A stretch of 64,000 nucleotides of DNA, taken from the NCBI RefSeq assembly GCF_000455345.1, contig NZ_HG315691.1:318696-382695 (forward strand), given 5' to 3'. Positions within the stretch are counted from its first letter, which is position 1; each line of letters starts with the position of its first letter. The DNA comes from Halopiger goleimassiliensis. GTDB taxonomy: Archaea > Halobacteriota > Halobacteria > Halobacteriales > Natrialbaceae. The translations under genes and the position numbers were made by a program. Below the pieces are notes generated by a model, which saw only the letters and a program-made list of their open reading frames with translations, had not been told where the DNA came from and ran no database searches. Shown here piece after piece: positions 7,031 through 17,700 of the stretch.

Positions 7031-9850
7031 TTACTCCTGCTGGCGCAGGGCGAGCATCGCGGCGGCGATCAGCGCGAAGAGTGCGACCGCGAACCCGAAG
7101 CCGGGCACGCCGTCTTCTTCGTCGTCGTCATCCTCGTCTTCGTCCGAGGGTTCCTCATCCGAGGGTTCCTCGTCCGAGGGATCCTCGTCCGAGGGTTCCT
7201 CGTCCGAAGGCTCTTCCTCTTCGACGGTCAGCGTGCCGGACTCCGAGGCGTCGACGTCCTCGCCGTCGGCGGTCACGGACCAGTCGAAGGAGCCAGCCGC
7301 GCTGGTGTCGAGCTCGTACTCGAAGCTCTCAGACTCGCCGCCCTCGAGGTCGAACGACTGCGAGGCGAGTTCATCGCCGTCGTAGGTCGCCGTGAACTCG
7401 AATTCGGGCGAGGTCTGCTCGCCGACGTTCTCGACGTCGACCGAGAGCGTGGCGTCTTCACCGACCTCGACGCTGTCGGGTGCGGTCGCGTCGAGCGAGA
7501 TGCTGTGCGGTTCGGGCTGATCGGCCGCGTACAGCACCGCGTCACCTTCAGCGCTCACGCCGAAGTTGTTCTGGGATTCCTCGACGGAAAGCTCCACGTC
7601 GATGTCGGCAGGCTCTTCGCTGAAGTCGAACGTGCCCACGAAGGAGCCGTCTTCGGCGACGGTCGTCTCGTTGTCGTCGAAGAAGTAGCCGTCGGATTCG
7701 GCGAAGATCGTCAGCTCGCTACCGGGAGCGATGTTCGTCTCGCCGACGACGTCCTCGGCGCTCGAGTTCGCGAGGTTCGCGTTCTCGTCCTCGTCGAGCT
7801 CGAGTTCAGCTTCCTCGGTCTCGAACGTCGTCGAAGCGTTCTCTGCGTAGTCCGTGATGTGGTTGTCGAGGGTGACGTTGAGGTAGTACTCCTCGCCTTC
7901 CTCGAGTTCGTCTGCCAGGTCGTCGTTGTCCAGTGCGAAGACCGCCTGGCCTTCCGTCTGGTTGGCGACGAGCGTATCGACAGAGATCTTAGTACCGCCG
8001 TTCTCGTGACCATCGTCAGTCGCCCAGACGGACGGTTGCACGTTCGGACCGGGGTTGACCTCTTCGATGGTCAGGTTGAAACCGTTGGTCTCGAGCGCAT
8101 CCTCGTCGTCACCCTCGTCGAGCAGGGCGTAGATGTGCGGGTTGTCCAGCTGGACGACCAGGTTGTCCATCGCCTGCTCTTCGAGGAAGGCGACGGTGTC
8201 GTCGGCGGTCACCTTGGTGTCCTCGAGGTCGCTGCTCGAGCTGAGGGAATCAGCAACGGGCGCGACGTGCGTGCTGATCTGGTCGTCAGCGAGCTCCTCG
8301 CGGTCCTGCAGGTTGTACTGCGCGCTGTCCTGTCGGTCGTCGATGGCGGTGCTGTTACCGGTGAGACCGACGTTCAGCGTGTAGCTGCCCGCCTCGAGCG
8401 GCGGGTTGGTGACGCCGGGCGTGTTGAGGACTTCGAGCTCGTCGTCGCCAACGACCGAGTAGGCGTTCTTGTCAGCGGCCGTCGTGTCGTGGACGATCGT
8501 GACGTTGCCGCTGTCGTCCTCGTCCGTCACTTCGAGGAAGGCCGCGTAGTTCTCTTCGTCCTGGTCACCGACCTGGACGACGACGGAGCCGTCGTGATCC
8601 TCGATCTCGACGACGATCGAAGCGTTGTTACCGATGTTCTCCCGGACGTTGTCGCGGAATTCAACTTCCGTGTCAGGAGCCTCGTTGACTTCGATCTCGT
8701 CGGTCGAGGCAGTCACGTCGGACGGTTCGTGCTCGACTTCGACCCAGTAGGAGCCCTCGTTGCCTTCGGAGAGGTCCCAGGTGAAGCTAGCGTCACCGTT
8801 CGCGTCGAGTTCCTCGGTCTGGGTGTCGAAGTCGTCGGCCTCATCGTCGAGGTCCGAGTCCGTGTAGACGGTCCCGTAGACAGTGCTACCGGTGAGGTCC
8901 TCGGACGTGACGTCGACGTCGATGTCGTTGTTGGTCGTGACGTTGGTGTCGGCAGCTTCCGCGCCGAGGCTGAGCTCCTCGAGCTCGATCGCGACGTAGG
9001 TGTCGTCAGTGTCGCCTTCGAGCTCGATGATGTACTCTTCACCGCCCTCGAGGTTGGACGTGTCGTAGTTCGTCGCGACACCCGGCGTCGTACCGGTTCG
9101 GTCGACGCGGTCGCCGAGGCGGTAGTTGTTACTGTCGTCCTCGTCTGCCTCGTAGATGTTGACGGTGTCCTCGACTCGCTCGGTGTACGTCGTTACGTAG
9201 ACACCTTCCCAGACGGTGTCCTCGTCGTACGTGTTGCCAGCGGTAATGTCACTGGGAGTAGTAGCAGCCCAATCACTGGTGGTGTCGCTGCTATCGAAGA
9301 CGATATCCTGCTCGCTCAGCGCGTTGAAGGAGACCGACTCACCGTTAGTAGTGTACTGAACCGTTTCAGGACCCAGGTCGACTTCGAAGTCACCATCGAT
9401 GTTGTAGGTGACCTGAATGGTGATGGTCTCTCCTTCCGAAGCGCCATCGGTGTGCTCCCCAGCAATGCCGGAGATTACCAGTTCTTCATCAGATGCCTGA
9501 AGACTTGCACCCGTGGCGGAAATACCAGTCGATGATGTGTCGACGGTAACAGAGACGTTATCACCATCAATATCGGTGACGTCGTCAAGGTCGGAGATGT
9601 CGATCGCGATCTCCTCACTGTCAATGTTTTGACCGATATGGAACTCTACTTCAATGTCTTGCGTCTGACTATCCGCTTCGACGACCGTCCGCTCCCCAGC
9701 CGTAATGGAAGCGTCCGTAACGTCGAAGGTGTCTTCCTGCGCGGCCACCGCGCCCGTGAAGGCGGCGGACATGGCCACGACGGAGACGATCATAATCGCT
9801 GCCAGGAACACTGCGCGTCCCTTTTCACGATATGATGTGTTGTCGTTCAT
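7031..9850 (-). CDS. S-layer-type surface glycoprotein paralog 2 (SLG2), PGF-CTERM
   Basis: The product is a 939-residue exported surface glycoprotein. Its N-terminal signal is nearly identical to that of SLG3 (MNDNTSYREKGRAVFLAAIM), with likely cleavage around Ala37. The first ~200 mature residues differ strongly from SLG1. From about residue 230 the conserved core resumes, with blocks such as GTTPGVATNYDTS, NNASIVVEIEDHDGS and VVGETNIAPGSELT. The stalk is a DEEPS/DEDPS repeat followed by VPGFGFAVALFALIAAAML and the identical end LALRQQE. The N-glycosylation sequons are numerous and a Thr-rich stalk is absent. It is monocistronic by its own promoter (9952-9998) and terminator. Confidence 0.93.
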   Translation of the reverse strand: MNDNTSYREKGRAVFLAAIMIVSVVAMSAAFTGAVAAQEDTFDVTDASITAGERTVVEADSQTQDIEVEFHIGQNIDSEEIAIDISDLDDVTDIDGDNVSVTVDTSSTGISATGASLQASDEELVISGIAGEHTDGASEGETITIQVTYNIDGDFEVDLGPETVQYTTNGESVSFNALSEQDIVFDSSDTTSDWAATTPSDITAGNTYDEDTVWEGVYVTTYTERVEDTVNIYEADEDDSNNYRLGDRVDRTGTTPGVATNYDTSNLEGGEEYIIELEGDTDDTYVAIELEELSLGAEAADTNVTTNNDIDVDVTSEDLTGSTVYGTVYTDSDLDDEADDFDTQTEELDANGDASFTWDLSEGNEGSYWVEVEHEPSDVTASTDEIEVNEAPDTEVEFRDNVRENIGNNASIVVEIEDHDGSVVVQVGDQDEENYAAFLEVTDEDDSGNVTIVHDTTAADKNAYSVVGDDELEVLNTPGVTNPPLEAGSYTLNVGLTGNSTAIDDRQDSAQYNLQDREELADDQISTHVAPVADSLSSSSDLEDTKVTADDTVAFLEEQAMDNLVVQLDNPHIYALLDEGDDEDALETNGFNLTIEEVNPGPNVQPSVWATDDGHENGGTKISVDTLVANQTEGQAVFALDNDDLADELEEGEEYYLNVTLDNHITDYAENASTTFETEEAELELDEDENANLANSSAEDVVGETNIAPGSELTIFAESDGYFFDDNETTVAEDGSFVGTFDFSEEPADIDVELSVEESQNNFGVSAEGDAVLYAADQPEPHSISLDATAPDSVEVGEDATLSVDVENVGEQTSPEFEFTATYDGDELASQSFDLEGGESESFEYELDTSAAGSFDWSVTADGEDVDASESGTLTVEEEEPSDEEPSDEDPSDEEPSDEEPSDEDEDDDDEEDGVPGFGFAVALFALIAAAMLALRQQE
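7141..7215 (-). repeat. 15-bp tandem repeat coding (Ser-Asp-Glu-Glu/Asp-Pro)n
   Basis: Five tandem 15-bp units with the core TCCGAGGGTTCCTCG (plus-strand reading) encode the acidic stalk of SLG2. Units differ by single bases only. Confidence 0.8.
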
Positions 9851-9951
9851 GTTGTGTTGTATTTCGTTGTTGTCTGCGAGTTGGTTAGCGCGCGATTCGG
9901 GGAGGCGATCTTCGGCGTTCCACGACGGGTCGTCGACTCCCGACAGGCCAC

Positions 9952-9998
9952 CCGGGTAGGGGTGTTCGGACGTTCTTTCACGACCTGGTATAAGTCTT
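9952..9998 (-). promoter_or_regulatory. SLG2 promoter and conserved leader motif
   Basis: Minus-strand AAGACTTATACC (about 9987-9998) precedes ACCCCTACCCGG (9952-9963) by ~33 nt. The motif centre is ~108 nt before the SLG2 ATG. CACCC/GGGTG arms around the motif can form a small stem. The TATA region is nearly the same as that of SLG1. Confidence 0.7.
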
Positions 9999-10310
9999 GT
10001 GGAGTTATATATTTCTAAGACAGTGCCAGGAATTTGCGAAATTCAGCGCGTATAAGGCCTCTAACGGAATTTGTATCCCATCCAACCAAAGATTTGGAGC
10101 GTTCTTTGTACAGAGCATTTTTAATATAGTAGTATCTAACTCATAACACTTATAGTGAAAGAATTAACTCCCGAGAGTGGCGTATTGGGGCAGTTGCTGT
10201 CTGTTCTCGAGATCTGGTAGCGATTCGAGACTGGACACCGGTCACGACACTGGTGTGACTGGTCGATAGAAGCCGTCCAGAACCAGTACCGTCGCTGTTC
10301 GGGAAGGACG
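9999..10310. other. AT-rich spacer upstream of SLG2
   Basis: No gene was found. The segment 10070-10170 is notably AT-rich for this genome (runs such as ATTTTTAATATAG) and may bind regulators or nucleoid proteins; the remainder is ordinary spacer. Confidence 0.5.
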
Positions 10311-10353
10311 CGAAAGAAAAGCGAAATGCGGCAAGGGCCGGACGAGAGTCCGG
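10311..10353 (-). terminator. Terminator of SLG3
   Basis: Minus-strand stem CCGGAC-TCTC-GTCCGG (10338-10353) is followed by TTTTCTTTCG (10311-10320). It is very similar in sequence to the SLG1 terminator. Confidence 0.65.
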
Positions 10354-10368
10354 TCGTTCAGTGCGAGC

Positions 10369-13300
10369 TTACTCCTGCTGGCGCAGGGCGAGCATCGCGG
10401 CGGCGATCAGCGCGAAGATGGCGACCGCGAACCCGAAGCCGGGCACGCCGTCTTCTTCCTCACTGTCATCGTCGTCGGAGTCATCTTCGGGCGCGTCGTC
10501 GTCCGCGGGCTCGTCGTCGTCAGCAGGTTCGTCGTCGTCAGCCGGCTCTTCCTCTTCGACGGTCAGCGTGCCGGACTCCGAGGCGTCGACGTCCTCGCCG
10601 TCGGCGGTCACCGACCACTCGTAGGAACCAGCCGCGCTGGTGTCGAGGTCGTACGACGCCGTGAAGTCGTCACCGGCCTCGAGCTGCTTGGTGTCTTCCT
10701 CGAGCGTCTCGCCGTCGACGGTCACCGTGTAGGTGAACTCGGGCGAGTCCTGCTCGCCGAGGTTCTCGACGCTCACGTCGAGCGTGGCGTCGTCGTCGAC
10801 GGTGACGCTGTTCGGTGCGGTCGCGTCGATCGCGACGTTGTGCGGTTCGGGCTGGTCGGCCGCGTACAGCACCGCATCAGCCTCGTCGTTGAGACTGAAG
10901 TGGAAGTCGTCAGCCTGGAGGCTCACGTTGAGTCCAGCCTCGTACTCGCTGAAGTTGAACGTCCCCGCGAAGGTGCCGTCCTCGGCGACGACGGCGTCGG
11001 CGTCGTCGTAGAAGTGACCGGCCGATTCGGCGGTGACGGTCAGTTCGCTGCCGGGTGCGACGTTCGTCTCGCCGACGACGTCCTCGGCGCTCGAGTTCGC
11101 GAGGTTCGCGTTCTCGTCCTCGTCGAGCTCGAGTTCGGCCGTCTCGGTGGTGAACGTCGTCGAGGCGTTCTCGGAGTAGTCCGCGGTAACGATCGGGCTA
11201 GTCTGGTCGAGGGAGACGTTGAGGTAGTACTCCTCGCCTTCCGAGAGTTCGTTGGCCAGCTCCTCGTTGTCGAAGGCGAAGATCGCCTGGCCTTCCGTCT
11301 GGTTGGCGACGAGCACGTCGACGGAAATCTTGGAACCGTCGTTCTCGTGGCTATCGTCGGTCGCCCAGACGTCGGGTTCCGCGTTCGGACCGGGGTTGAC
11401 CTCTTCGATGGTCACGTTGAAGTCCCCGAGGGAGTCCTGGTCGTCACCAGCGTCGAGCAGCGCGTAGATGTGCGGGTTGTCGAGCTGGACGAGCAGGTGA
11501 TCCATTGCGCTCTCGTCCTCGAGAAGCGCGACGGAGTCGTCGGCGGTCACGACGGTGTTCTCGAGGTCGTCGCTGGACGCGACGGTGTCGTCACCGGGCG
11601 CGACGTGCGTGCTGAGCTGGTCGTCAGCGAGCTCCTCGCGGTCCTGCAGGTTGTACTGCGCGCTGTCCTGTCGGTCGTCGATGGCGGTGCTGTTGCCGTT
11701 GAGACCGACGTTCAGCGTGTAGCTGCCCGCCTCGAGTGCGTCGTGATCGATGGAGGCAGATTCGAGGGTGTCGTGGAGTTCGTCGTCGCTGTTAGCCAGC
11801 GTGTACGCTCCATCGCCCGACGTCGACGTGTCGTGGATGATCGTGACGTTGCCGTCCTCGCTCGTGTCCTCGACCTCGAGGATCGTCTGGTAGTTGTCCT
11901 CCTCGGAGTCACCGACCTGGACGAAGACCGAGCCGTCGTAGTCCTCGATGTCGACGACGATCGAGGCGTTGTTACCGATGTTCTCCTGGACGTTGCTGCG
12001 GAACTCGACGTTCGGGTCAGGTGCTTCACTGACTTCGATCGTCTCGGTGGTGGCGGTTACTTCGGATTCGTCGTGTTCGACTTCGACGGTGTACTCGCCC
12101 GCACCGAGGTCGTCGTGGGCAGCATCGAAGGCGAAGGTCGCGTCACCGTTCGCGTCGAGTTCGGTCGTAGCAGTGACACCGGTCGACTCGTCGTCACTGT
12201 CGAGGACCGTCGCCTGGACTTCGGTCCCGGTGAGGTCCTCGGACGTGACGTTGACTTCGATGTCGTTGTTGGTCGTGATGTTCGTATCGACAGCCGTCGC
12301 ATCGAGGTCGAGCGGCGCTACGTCGAGTAGCACGTACCACTCGTTGCTGTCGCCGTCGAATTCGACGAGGTACTCCTCGCCGCCCTCGAGGTCGGCGGTG
12401 TCGATGTTGGTCGCCTTGCCCGGCGTCGTACCGGAGCTTTCGGCGCTACTACCGAGCGTGATGTCGTCATTATCGGTTTCGAACTCGTTGATAGTGACGA
12501 TGTCACCTTCGCCGTCAGCCTCGAAGGTGACGGTCTCGCCCTGGTAAATTTCGACCGTGTTCGTGTCGTCGTAGTTGGAGTAGGTGTCCCAGTCAGTTCC
12601 GGAGTCGGCAGCGATACCGTTGCCGGCAACGACCTGGGAGGTACCGACGTTGAGCGCGCGGTAGCGCGTGTCGTCCTGGTTGCCGTCAGGATCCTGTGCA
12701 CTGTGGTAGATGTACTCGTCACCGCCGTCAGCGTCGAGGTCGGTGCCGTCGAGGGTCAGAGTAACGGGGATCTCGTACGTGTCACCGGCAGTGATACCGT
12801 TGTCACTGATGTCGAGTTGCAGGTTCGCGTCATCGGCAACGACCGCATCACTGTTGTCAGTGATAGACAGGTCGGCAACACTACCGACGGTTACGTCAGT
12901 GATGTCGATATCAGCGTCGAACGTCTCGCTAAGGTCGACGGTCACCGTCTCGTCGGAAATACCTTCGCTAGCCCAGACACTCACCGTGACGCCCTGATCA
13001 GGGGTCGGACCGACAGTGCTGACGGTTTCGTCAGTGATCGTGTTAGAACCATCATCGACGGAGATGGTTTCTAGCGAGAACTGGTTTGCCTCGACGAGGT
13101 CGAAGGAAGCAGTGTCTGCACCCTCACCAGATCCCGCAGCGATAGCGTAGTCGAGGTTGTCTGTTGTTGCGACATCCTCGGTGTTGAGGTCAAGCGTCAC
13201 GGTGATAGTAGCATCACCAGACGAACCGTCAGCACCAGATGCATCAGATGCTGTAAACGAGACCTCACCATTGGTGCTGTCGTAACTGTCACCACTGATG

Positions 13301-13608
13301 GACACTTCATTAGTGTCACTTGAGCTGACACCAGTTAGAGAAACGCCGACATCCTCATTGAGGATCTCGTTTACATCGACGACAATTTCGTCAGATGCTT
13401 CATTTGCGACTGATACGTCGAACGTTACTTCTTGCGTAGTTGAACTCTCATCAACGAGAACGTTATCTGCACCGGCGTTCTCGATAGTGTCTACAGTTGC
13501 CGCCGCAGCGCCCGCGAACGCCGCGGACATTGCGACGACTGAGACGATCATAATCGCTGCCAGGAACACCGCGCGTCCCTTTTCACGATATGATGTGTTG
13601 TCGTTCAT
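10369..13608 (-). CDS. S-layer-type surface glycoprotein paralog 3 (SLG3), extended N-terminus, PGF-CTERM
   Basis: This is the longest paralog, 1,079 residues from the ATG at 13608. Upstream in-frame codons were rejected because the start MNDNTSYREKGRAVFLAA matches SLG2. Two related beta-rich N-terminal modules follow the signal (about 38-190 and 190-350); both contain an acidic 'DE.V.VDL/V' strand pattern, which suggests an internal domain duplication. The conserved core begins near residue 370. The stalk is made of ADDDEP units, followed by VPGFGFAVAIFALIAAAML and LALRQQE. Codon and base composition of the first module is lower in GC than the core, suggesting that the N-terminal part has diversified or been exchanged. 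Own promoter (13715-13755) and terminator. Confidence 0.92.
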   Translation of the reverse strand: MNDNTSYREKGRAVFLAAIMIVSVVAMSAAFAGAAAATVDTIENAGADNVLVDESSTTQEVTFDVSVANEASDEIVVDVNEILNEDVGVSLTGVSSSDTNEVSISGDSYDSTNGEVSFTASDASGADGSSGDATITVTLDLNTEDVATTDNLDYAIAAGSGEGADTASFDLVEANQFSLETISVDDGSNTITDETVSTVGPTPDQGVTVSVWASEGISDETVTVDLSETFDADIDITDVTVGSVADLSITDNSDAVVADDANLQLDISDNGITAGDTYEIPVTLTLDGTDLDADGGDEYIYHSAQDPDGNQDDTRYRALNVGTSQVVAGNGIAADSGTDWDTYSNYDDTNTVEIYQGETVTFEADGEGDIVTINEFETDNDDITLGSSAESSGTTPGKATNIDTADLEGGEEYLVEFDGDSNEWYVLLDVAPLDLDATAVDTNITTNNDIEVNVTSEDLTGTEVQATVLDSDDESTGVTATTELDANGDATFAFDAAHDDLGAGEYTVEVEHDESEVTATTETIEVSEAPDPNVEFRSNVQENIGNNASIVVDIEDYDGSVFVQVGDSEEDNYQTILEVEDTSEDGNVTIIHDTSTSGDGAYTLANSDDELHDTLESASIDHDALEAGSYTLNVGLNGNSTAIDDRQDSAQYNLQDREELADDQLSTHVAPGDDTVASSDDLENTVVTADDSVALLEDESAMDHLLVQLDNPHIYALLDAGDDQDSLGDFNVTIEEVNPGPNAEPDVWATDDSHENDGSKISVDVLVANQTEGQAIFAFDNEELANELSEGEEYYLNVSLDQTSPIVTADYSENASTTFTTETAELELDEDENANLANSSAEDVVGETNVAPGSELTVTAESAGHFYDDADAVVAEDGTFAGTFNFSEYEAGLNVSLQADDFHFSLNDEADAVLYAADQPEPHNVAIDATAPNSVTVDDDATLDVSVENLGEQDSPEFTYTVTVDGETLEEDTKQLEAGDDFTASYDLDTSAAGSYEWSVTADGEDVDASESGTLTVEEEEPADDDEPADDDEPADDDAPEDDSDDDDSEEEDGVPGFGFAVAIFALIAAAMLALRQQE

Positions 13609-13714
13609 GTTGTGTTGTATTTCGTTGTTGTCTGCGATCGATTGGTTAGCGTGCGATTCGTGGGAGGCGGCCACCGGCGTCTCGCAACCGGTCGGCGTCG
13701 TCCGACGTGGCCAC

Positions 13715-13755
13715 CCGGGTAGGGGTATCCGGGAGACTCTCTCGATATTATATAT
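13715..13755 (-). promoter_or_regulatory. SLG3 promoter and conserved leader motif
   Basis: Minus-strand ATATATAATAT (13745-13755) lies ~31 nt before TACCCCTACCCGG (13715-13727), whose centre is ~113 nt before the ATG at 13608. The TATA sequence differs from the other paralogs while the leader motif is unchanged. Confidence 0.7.
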
Positions 13756-14050
13756 GCCTTCTGGCATTTTGTATCTATGCCAACCATTAGAGCGGGAAGG
13801 AAAACACAACCTACGGACCCACATACGCCAGAATATCCGTTCATCCGATTAGAAGTGAAATGTTCTATATACACTCCATTTTTATATTCGTAGCTGTCAG
13901 AATGGAAAACACATCGTCGAGTAATGTGATCCCAGAAATCAGTTTTCGACGACCGACTCTCGCGCGACGAGGTCTTCGTCACCGTGTCGGAGAACGAGCG
14001 TTAGGATCGATCCGAGGAGACGGCGCTCCGGGACACGCACCGAGAACGCG
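13756..14050. other. Spacer upstream of SLG3
   Basis: No gene seen. Sequence around 13850-13925 is AT-rich (for example ATTTTTATATTCG); the rest has no recognised repeat. Confidence 0.45.
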
Positions 14051-14683
14051 TCACTCCTCGAGTTTCGCGACACCAGCCTCGCCGTCTACGGAGATCGCCT
14101 CGCAGTCGAACGGCCCGGCCGCACAGAAGTACTCGAGCACGTACCGGTAGGTCCCCCAGACCGACGCGTGCTCGCGGAGGTCGCACTCGAGAATCCGATC
14201 GTCGAACGCCTCGTAGACGGCGTCAAGCGAGACGTCGGGTTCGACGCGAGCCGCGACCCCCTCCCGCGTCGTGTACCGTCGCGTGGGCGCGCGCTCGTAC
14301 CGCTCGCGGTCGATCACCCACTCGAGGCCGTCCCGGCGGCGTTCGTAGACGACCCGTCGGTACCGCCGCAGTCGGCGCTCCCCCAGGAAGTGAAGAATCC
14401 AGTCGTAGACCTCGCGGGGGACCGCCTCCTGGACCGGGTTCCGCCGGGAGAAGTCGATGCGTTCCAACAGGTCCCGGTTCGCCTCGACGAACCGCCTGGC
14501 GGCCGCGCGCTCGTCCCCTGCGAGATACGCGACCGACGTGAACTCGCCCGGCCCGGGGTTGGTCTGGCCGCTCGAGCGTCGTACCCGGAGGACCCGCACG
14601 AGGTGGCGCTCCTCGTAGCCCAGTTCGCTGCGCTGGACGTCGACCTGCGGCCGGTCGCGGAGGCGTTCGTGAAGCTCCGACAC
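14051..14683 (-). CDS. Companion gene B, ~210-residue paralog of companion gene A
   Basis: Uncharacterised soluble protein of 210 residues, co-linear with companion gene A over its full length; shared blocks include GDERAAARRFVE, VYDWILHFLGER, VYERRRDGLEWVIDRE and GPFDCEAI. I chose the GTG at 14683, giving V/M-SELHERLRDRP like the MTTLYERLRERP start of gene A. A TATA element at 14709-14715 sits 26-32 nt before it, which fits a leaderless transcript. It lies 103 bp downstream of SLG4. The hairpin and T-tract in that gap make a separate transcript more likely than an operon. No fold recognised. Confidence 0.83.
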   Translation of the reverse strand: MSELHERLRDRPQVDVQRSELGYEERHLVRVLRVRRSSGQTNPGPGEFTSVAYLAGDERAAARRFVEANRDLLERIDFSRRNPVQEAVPREVYDWILHFLGERRLRRYRRVVYERRRDGLEWVIDRERYERAPTRRYTTREGVAARVEPDVSLDAVYEAFDDRILECDLREHASVWGTYRYVLEYFCAAGPFDCEAISVDGEAGVAKLEE

Positions 14684-14767
14684 GTCGCTCGTGACCTTCT
14701 CGCGACGATATATTAGTCGTTGTGATTGTCCCGATTTCGAACCCGCGCTCACCACTGGAACCGCTCG

Positions 14768-14786
14768 AGAAAACCCGCTCAGGCGG
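14768..14786 (-). terminator. Terminator of SLG4
   Basis: Directly after the SLG4 stop the minus strand reads CCGC-ctga-GCGG followed by GTTTTCT, a short stem with a T-tract. Confidence 0.5.
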
Positions 14787-17700
14787 TCAGGGCTCCGTCC
14801 GCAGTGCCACGAGTGCCGCACCGAGCAACGCGGCGAGAGCGACGACGACGCCGAAGCCAGGCATCCCGTCGTCGGCGTCGTCGCCGGCGTCGGCGCTATC
14901 GTCAGTATCGTCGGCCGCGTTGACACCCTCTTCACCGGCGGCCAACTCCGCCTCGCTGAACGAGACCACGTCGTTCGTCTCCCGGTCGCCGGCGGTCGCC
15001 GACCACGCGACGTCACGGGGCTCGTCGGCGGTGATCTCGTGACTGGCCGACCACGTGTCGTCCGGGGCGAGCGCGAGCGTCTCGTTCTCGAGGACCGCAC
15101 CGTCGACCTCGACGCCGACGGGAACCGATTCGGCCGTCACGTTGCCGGCGTTGGTGACGGCCACCGAGAGGGTGACGGTCTCGTCGACGGCGGCCTCGTC
15201 GGGGGCGTCGGCGTCGAGTTGCAGCAACGGCGCTTCCGCTTCGGCGAGTTCGGCCTCGAGGTCGTCCTCGATATCGTAGTACGACTGCGACGCTTCGAGG
15301 AGAACCGGCGTCCCTTCCTCGAACTCGCTGAAGTCGAACGTCGTCGCGACCGTCCCGTCGGACTCGACCGGCTGATCGTCGTCGAGCCAGAAGAGACCGT
15401 CCGGCGAGTCCGCCAGGAGCGTGACCTCGGCACCGGGTGCGACGTTCGTCCGTGCGGTGACGGTGGCGTCCTCGGCGTTGGGCAAGCGTTCGTTTCCGTC
15501 CTCGAGTTCGAGTTCGGGCGCGACGAGTTCGAACGTCCCGGTGGCAGTCTCCTCGTCGTCCTCGTCGGCGACGAACGTGTTGGCCTCGGTCAGCGTAACG
15601 TTGAGGGCGTACGGCTCGCCCAGTTCGAGCGCACCCGTGTCGATCGTGAAGTCGACCCGTTCGGCCTCGCGATCGGCCTCGAGCACCTGGACGTCGTCCC
15701 CGGTGAGGTCGCCGTCGGCGATCGACCACCGCTCGGGATCGACGTTCGGGCCGGGATCGACCTCCTCGATCGAGACGTCGACGCCGCGCCGGTCGAGCGC
15801 GTCCGCGTCGTCGCCGTCCTCGATGAACGCGAAGACGTCGGACGCCGCGAGCGACCCGAGCGCGTGATCGGCCTCGACGATCGTCTCGGTCGCCGTGACG
15901 GTCGTCGCGTTCAGGTCCGTCGCGTCGGCGAGGGCGTCCTGGCCGGGTGCCGTCGCGACGGTCAGGGACTCCTCGATTCCGGACCGCTCCTGGAGCGTCA
16001 GACGCGCGGCGTCCTGTTCGACGGCGGCGTCCCAGCCGTCGGCCTCGAGCCCGACGATCAGGTGATACTGGCCCGCCTCGAGCGGCGCGTCGATCCCCAG
16101 GGGGTTCACGTCCTGGACCGTCAGGTCGTCCTCGTCGTCGGCGACGGAGAACGCGTCGGCGTCGACGCTCGTCGTGTCGTAGACGATCGTCACGTTGCCG
16201 TCCTCGTTCCCGTCCTCGACCTCGAGCAGCGCCTGGTAGTTCGACGCCTCCTCGTCGCCGACCTGAACGTAGACCGGCTCGTTCCAGTCCTCGATGTCGA
16301 CAGTGATCGAGGCGGTGTTCCCGAGCGACTCCACGACGTTGTCCCGGAAGGCGACGTCTTCGTCGGGTGCCTCGTCCACGGTGCTCTCGCCGGCCATCGT
16401 CGTCACGCCCGACGGTTCGTGTTCGATCTCGACCCAGTAGCTACCGGCTCCCTCGAGGTCGTCCTGGGGGTCGATGACGAACTGCGCCTCTCCCTCGGCG
16501 TCGAGTTCGGCCGCGTCGTCGAAGACGACCTCCTCGTGGTCCGCGTCGGCGTACACCGTGGCGGTGACCTCGCTCCCGGTGAGATCGGCGCTCGAGACGT
16601 CGATCTCGAGGTCCTCGTTCGCGGTGAGGTGGGTCGTCACCGGCGTCGCCTGCAGATCGAGGGGTTGCAGGTCGACGATCACGTACTCGTCACCCGGGAA
16701 CTCGACGGCGTAGGCCTGGCCGCCCTCGAAGTCGAACTCGGTGTTCGCCGCGAAGCCGGGCGTCGTACCGAGGCCGTCGACTTCCTCGCCGAGCGTGGGA
16801 TCCGTGACGTCCTCGAGTTCGTAGATCGTGACGACGTCGGTCGCCCCGGCGGCTTCGACGGTTACGGACTGGCCCGCCCAGATATCCTCGCGAATGGGAG
16901 CCGTGCTGAGACTGCCGGCCTCCGCGTGGGAGAGCAGTGCGTCCTGCACGTTCACGACCTCGAAGGAGGCGTCGATCATGTCCTCGTCCGCCACGACGTG
17001 CTCGAGGGCCTGGTCGCCGTCGTCGGCCTCGAGGTCCTCGCCGTCGATCTGGAGGTCGACCGCGAACGAGGCGTCGCCGGTGCTCTGGGCGTCGACGTCG
17101 ATCTCGAGCTGGCCGTCGGACAGCGAGATGTCGCCCGATCCGATGGGAGCGAGGTTCTGCTCGTCGCTGGCACCGACGACGGTCACACCGTCGAATCCGT
17201 CGGCCAGCACGTCCTCGAGTTCCGACGCGAGCGCGATCGTCACGGTCTCGTCGGCGTTCGCGTGGACGTCGAGGCTGACGTCGAGGGTCTGGCTCTGTGC
17301 GCCGGCGTCCGTGACGGCGTCGACGGCCGCAGCGTCGAAGATCGTCTGGCCGTCGGTCACCTCGAGATCGGTGACCGTAACGCCGACGAGCCCGAACGAA
17401 CTCGTCTCGGCGGTGGTGTCGCCCTGCTGGACCGTGTAGGTCAGATCGGCCGCGGGCGAAGTAGCCGTCGTATCGATACCGGTGATCGCGACGTCGAACG
17501 AACCGGCGGTGAGATCGTTCCCGTCGGCGTCGACGGTGATCTCGCTCGCATCGCGATCGAGCGATACGTCACCGTCGTCGAGACCGGTCGATCCGCCGGC
17601 TTCGACGCCGGCCGCTGCGCCGGAGAGGTCGACCTCGTCGGCCAGGGCACTCACGTCGATGACGACGTCCGTGTCGTCGTCGACGGCTATTCCTTCGATC

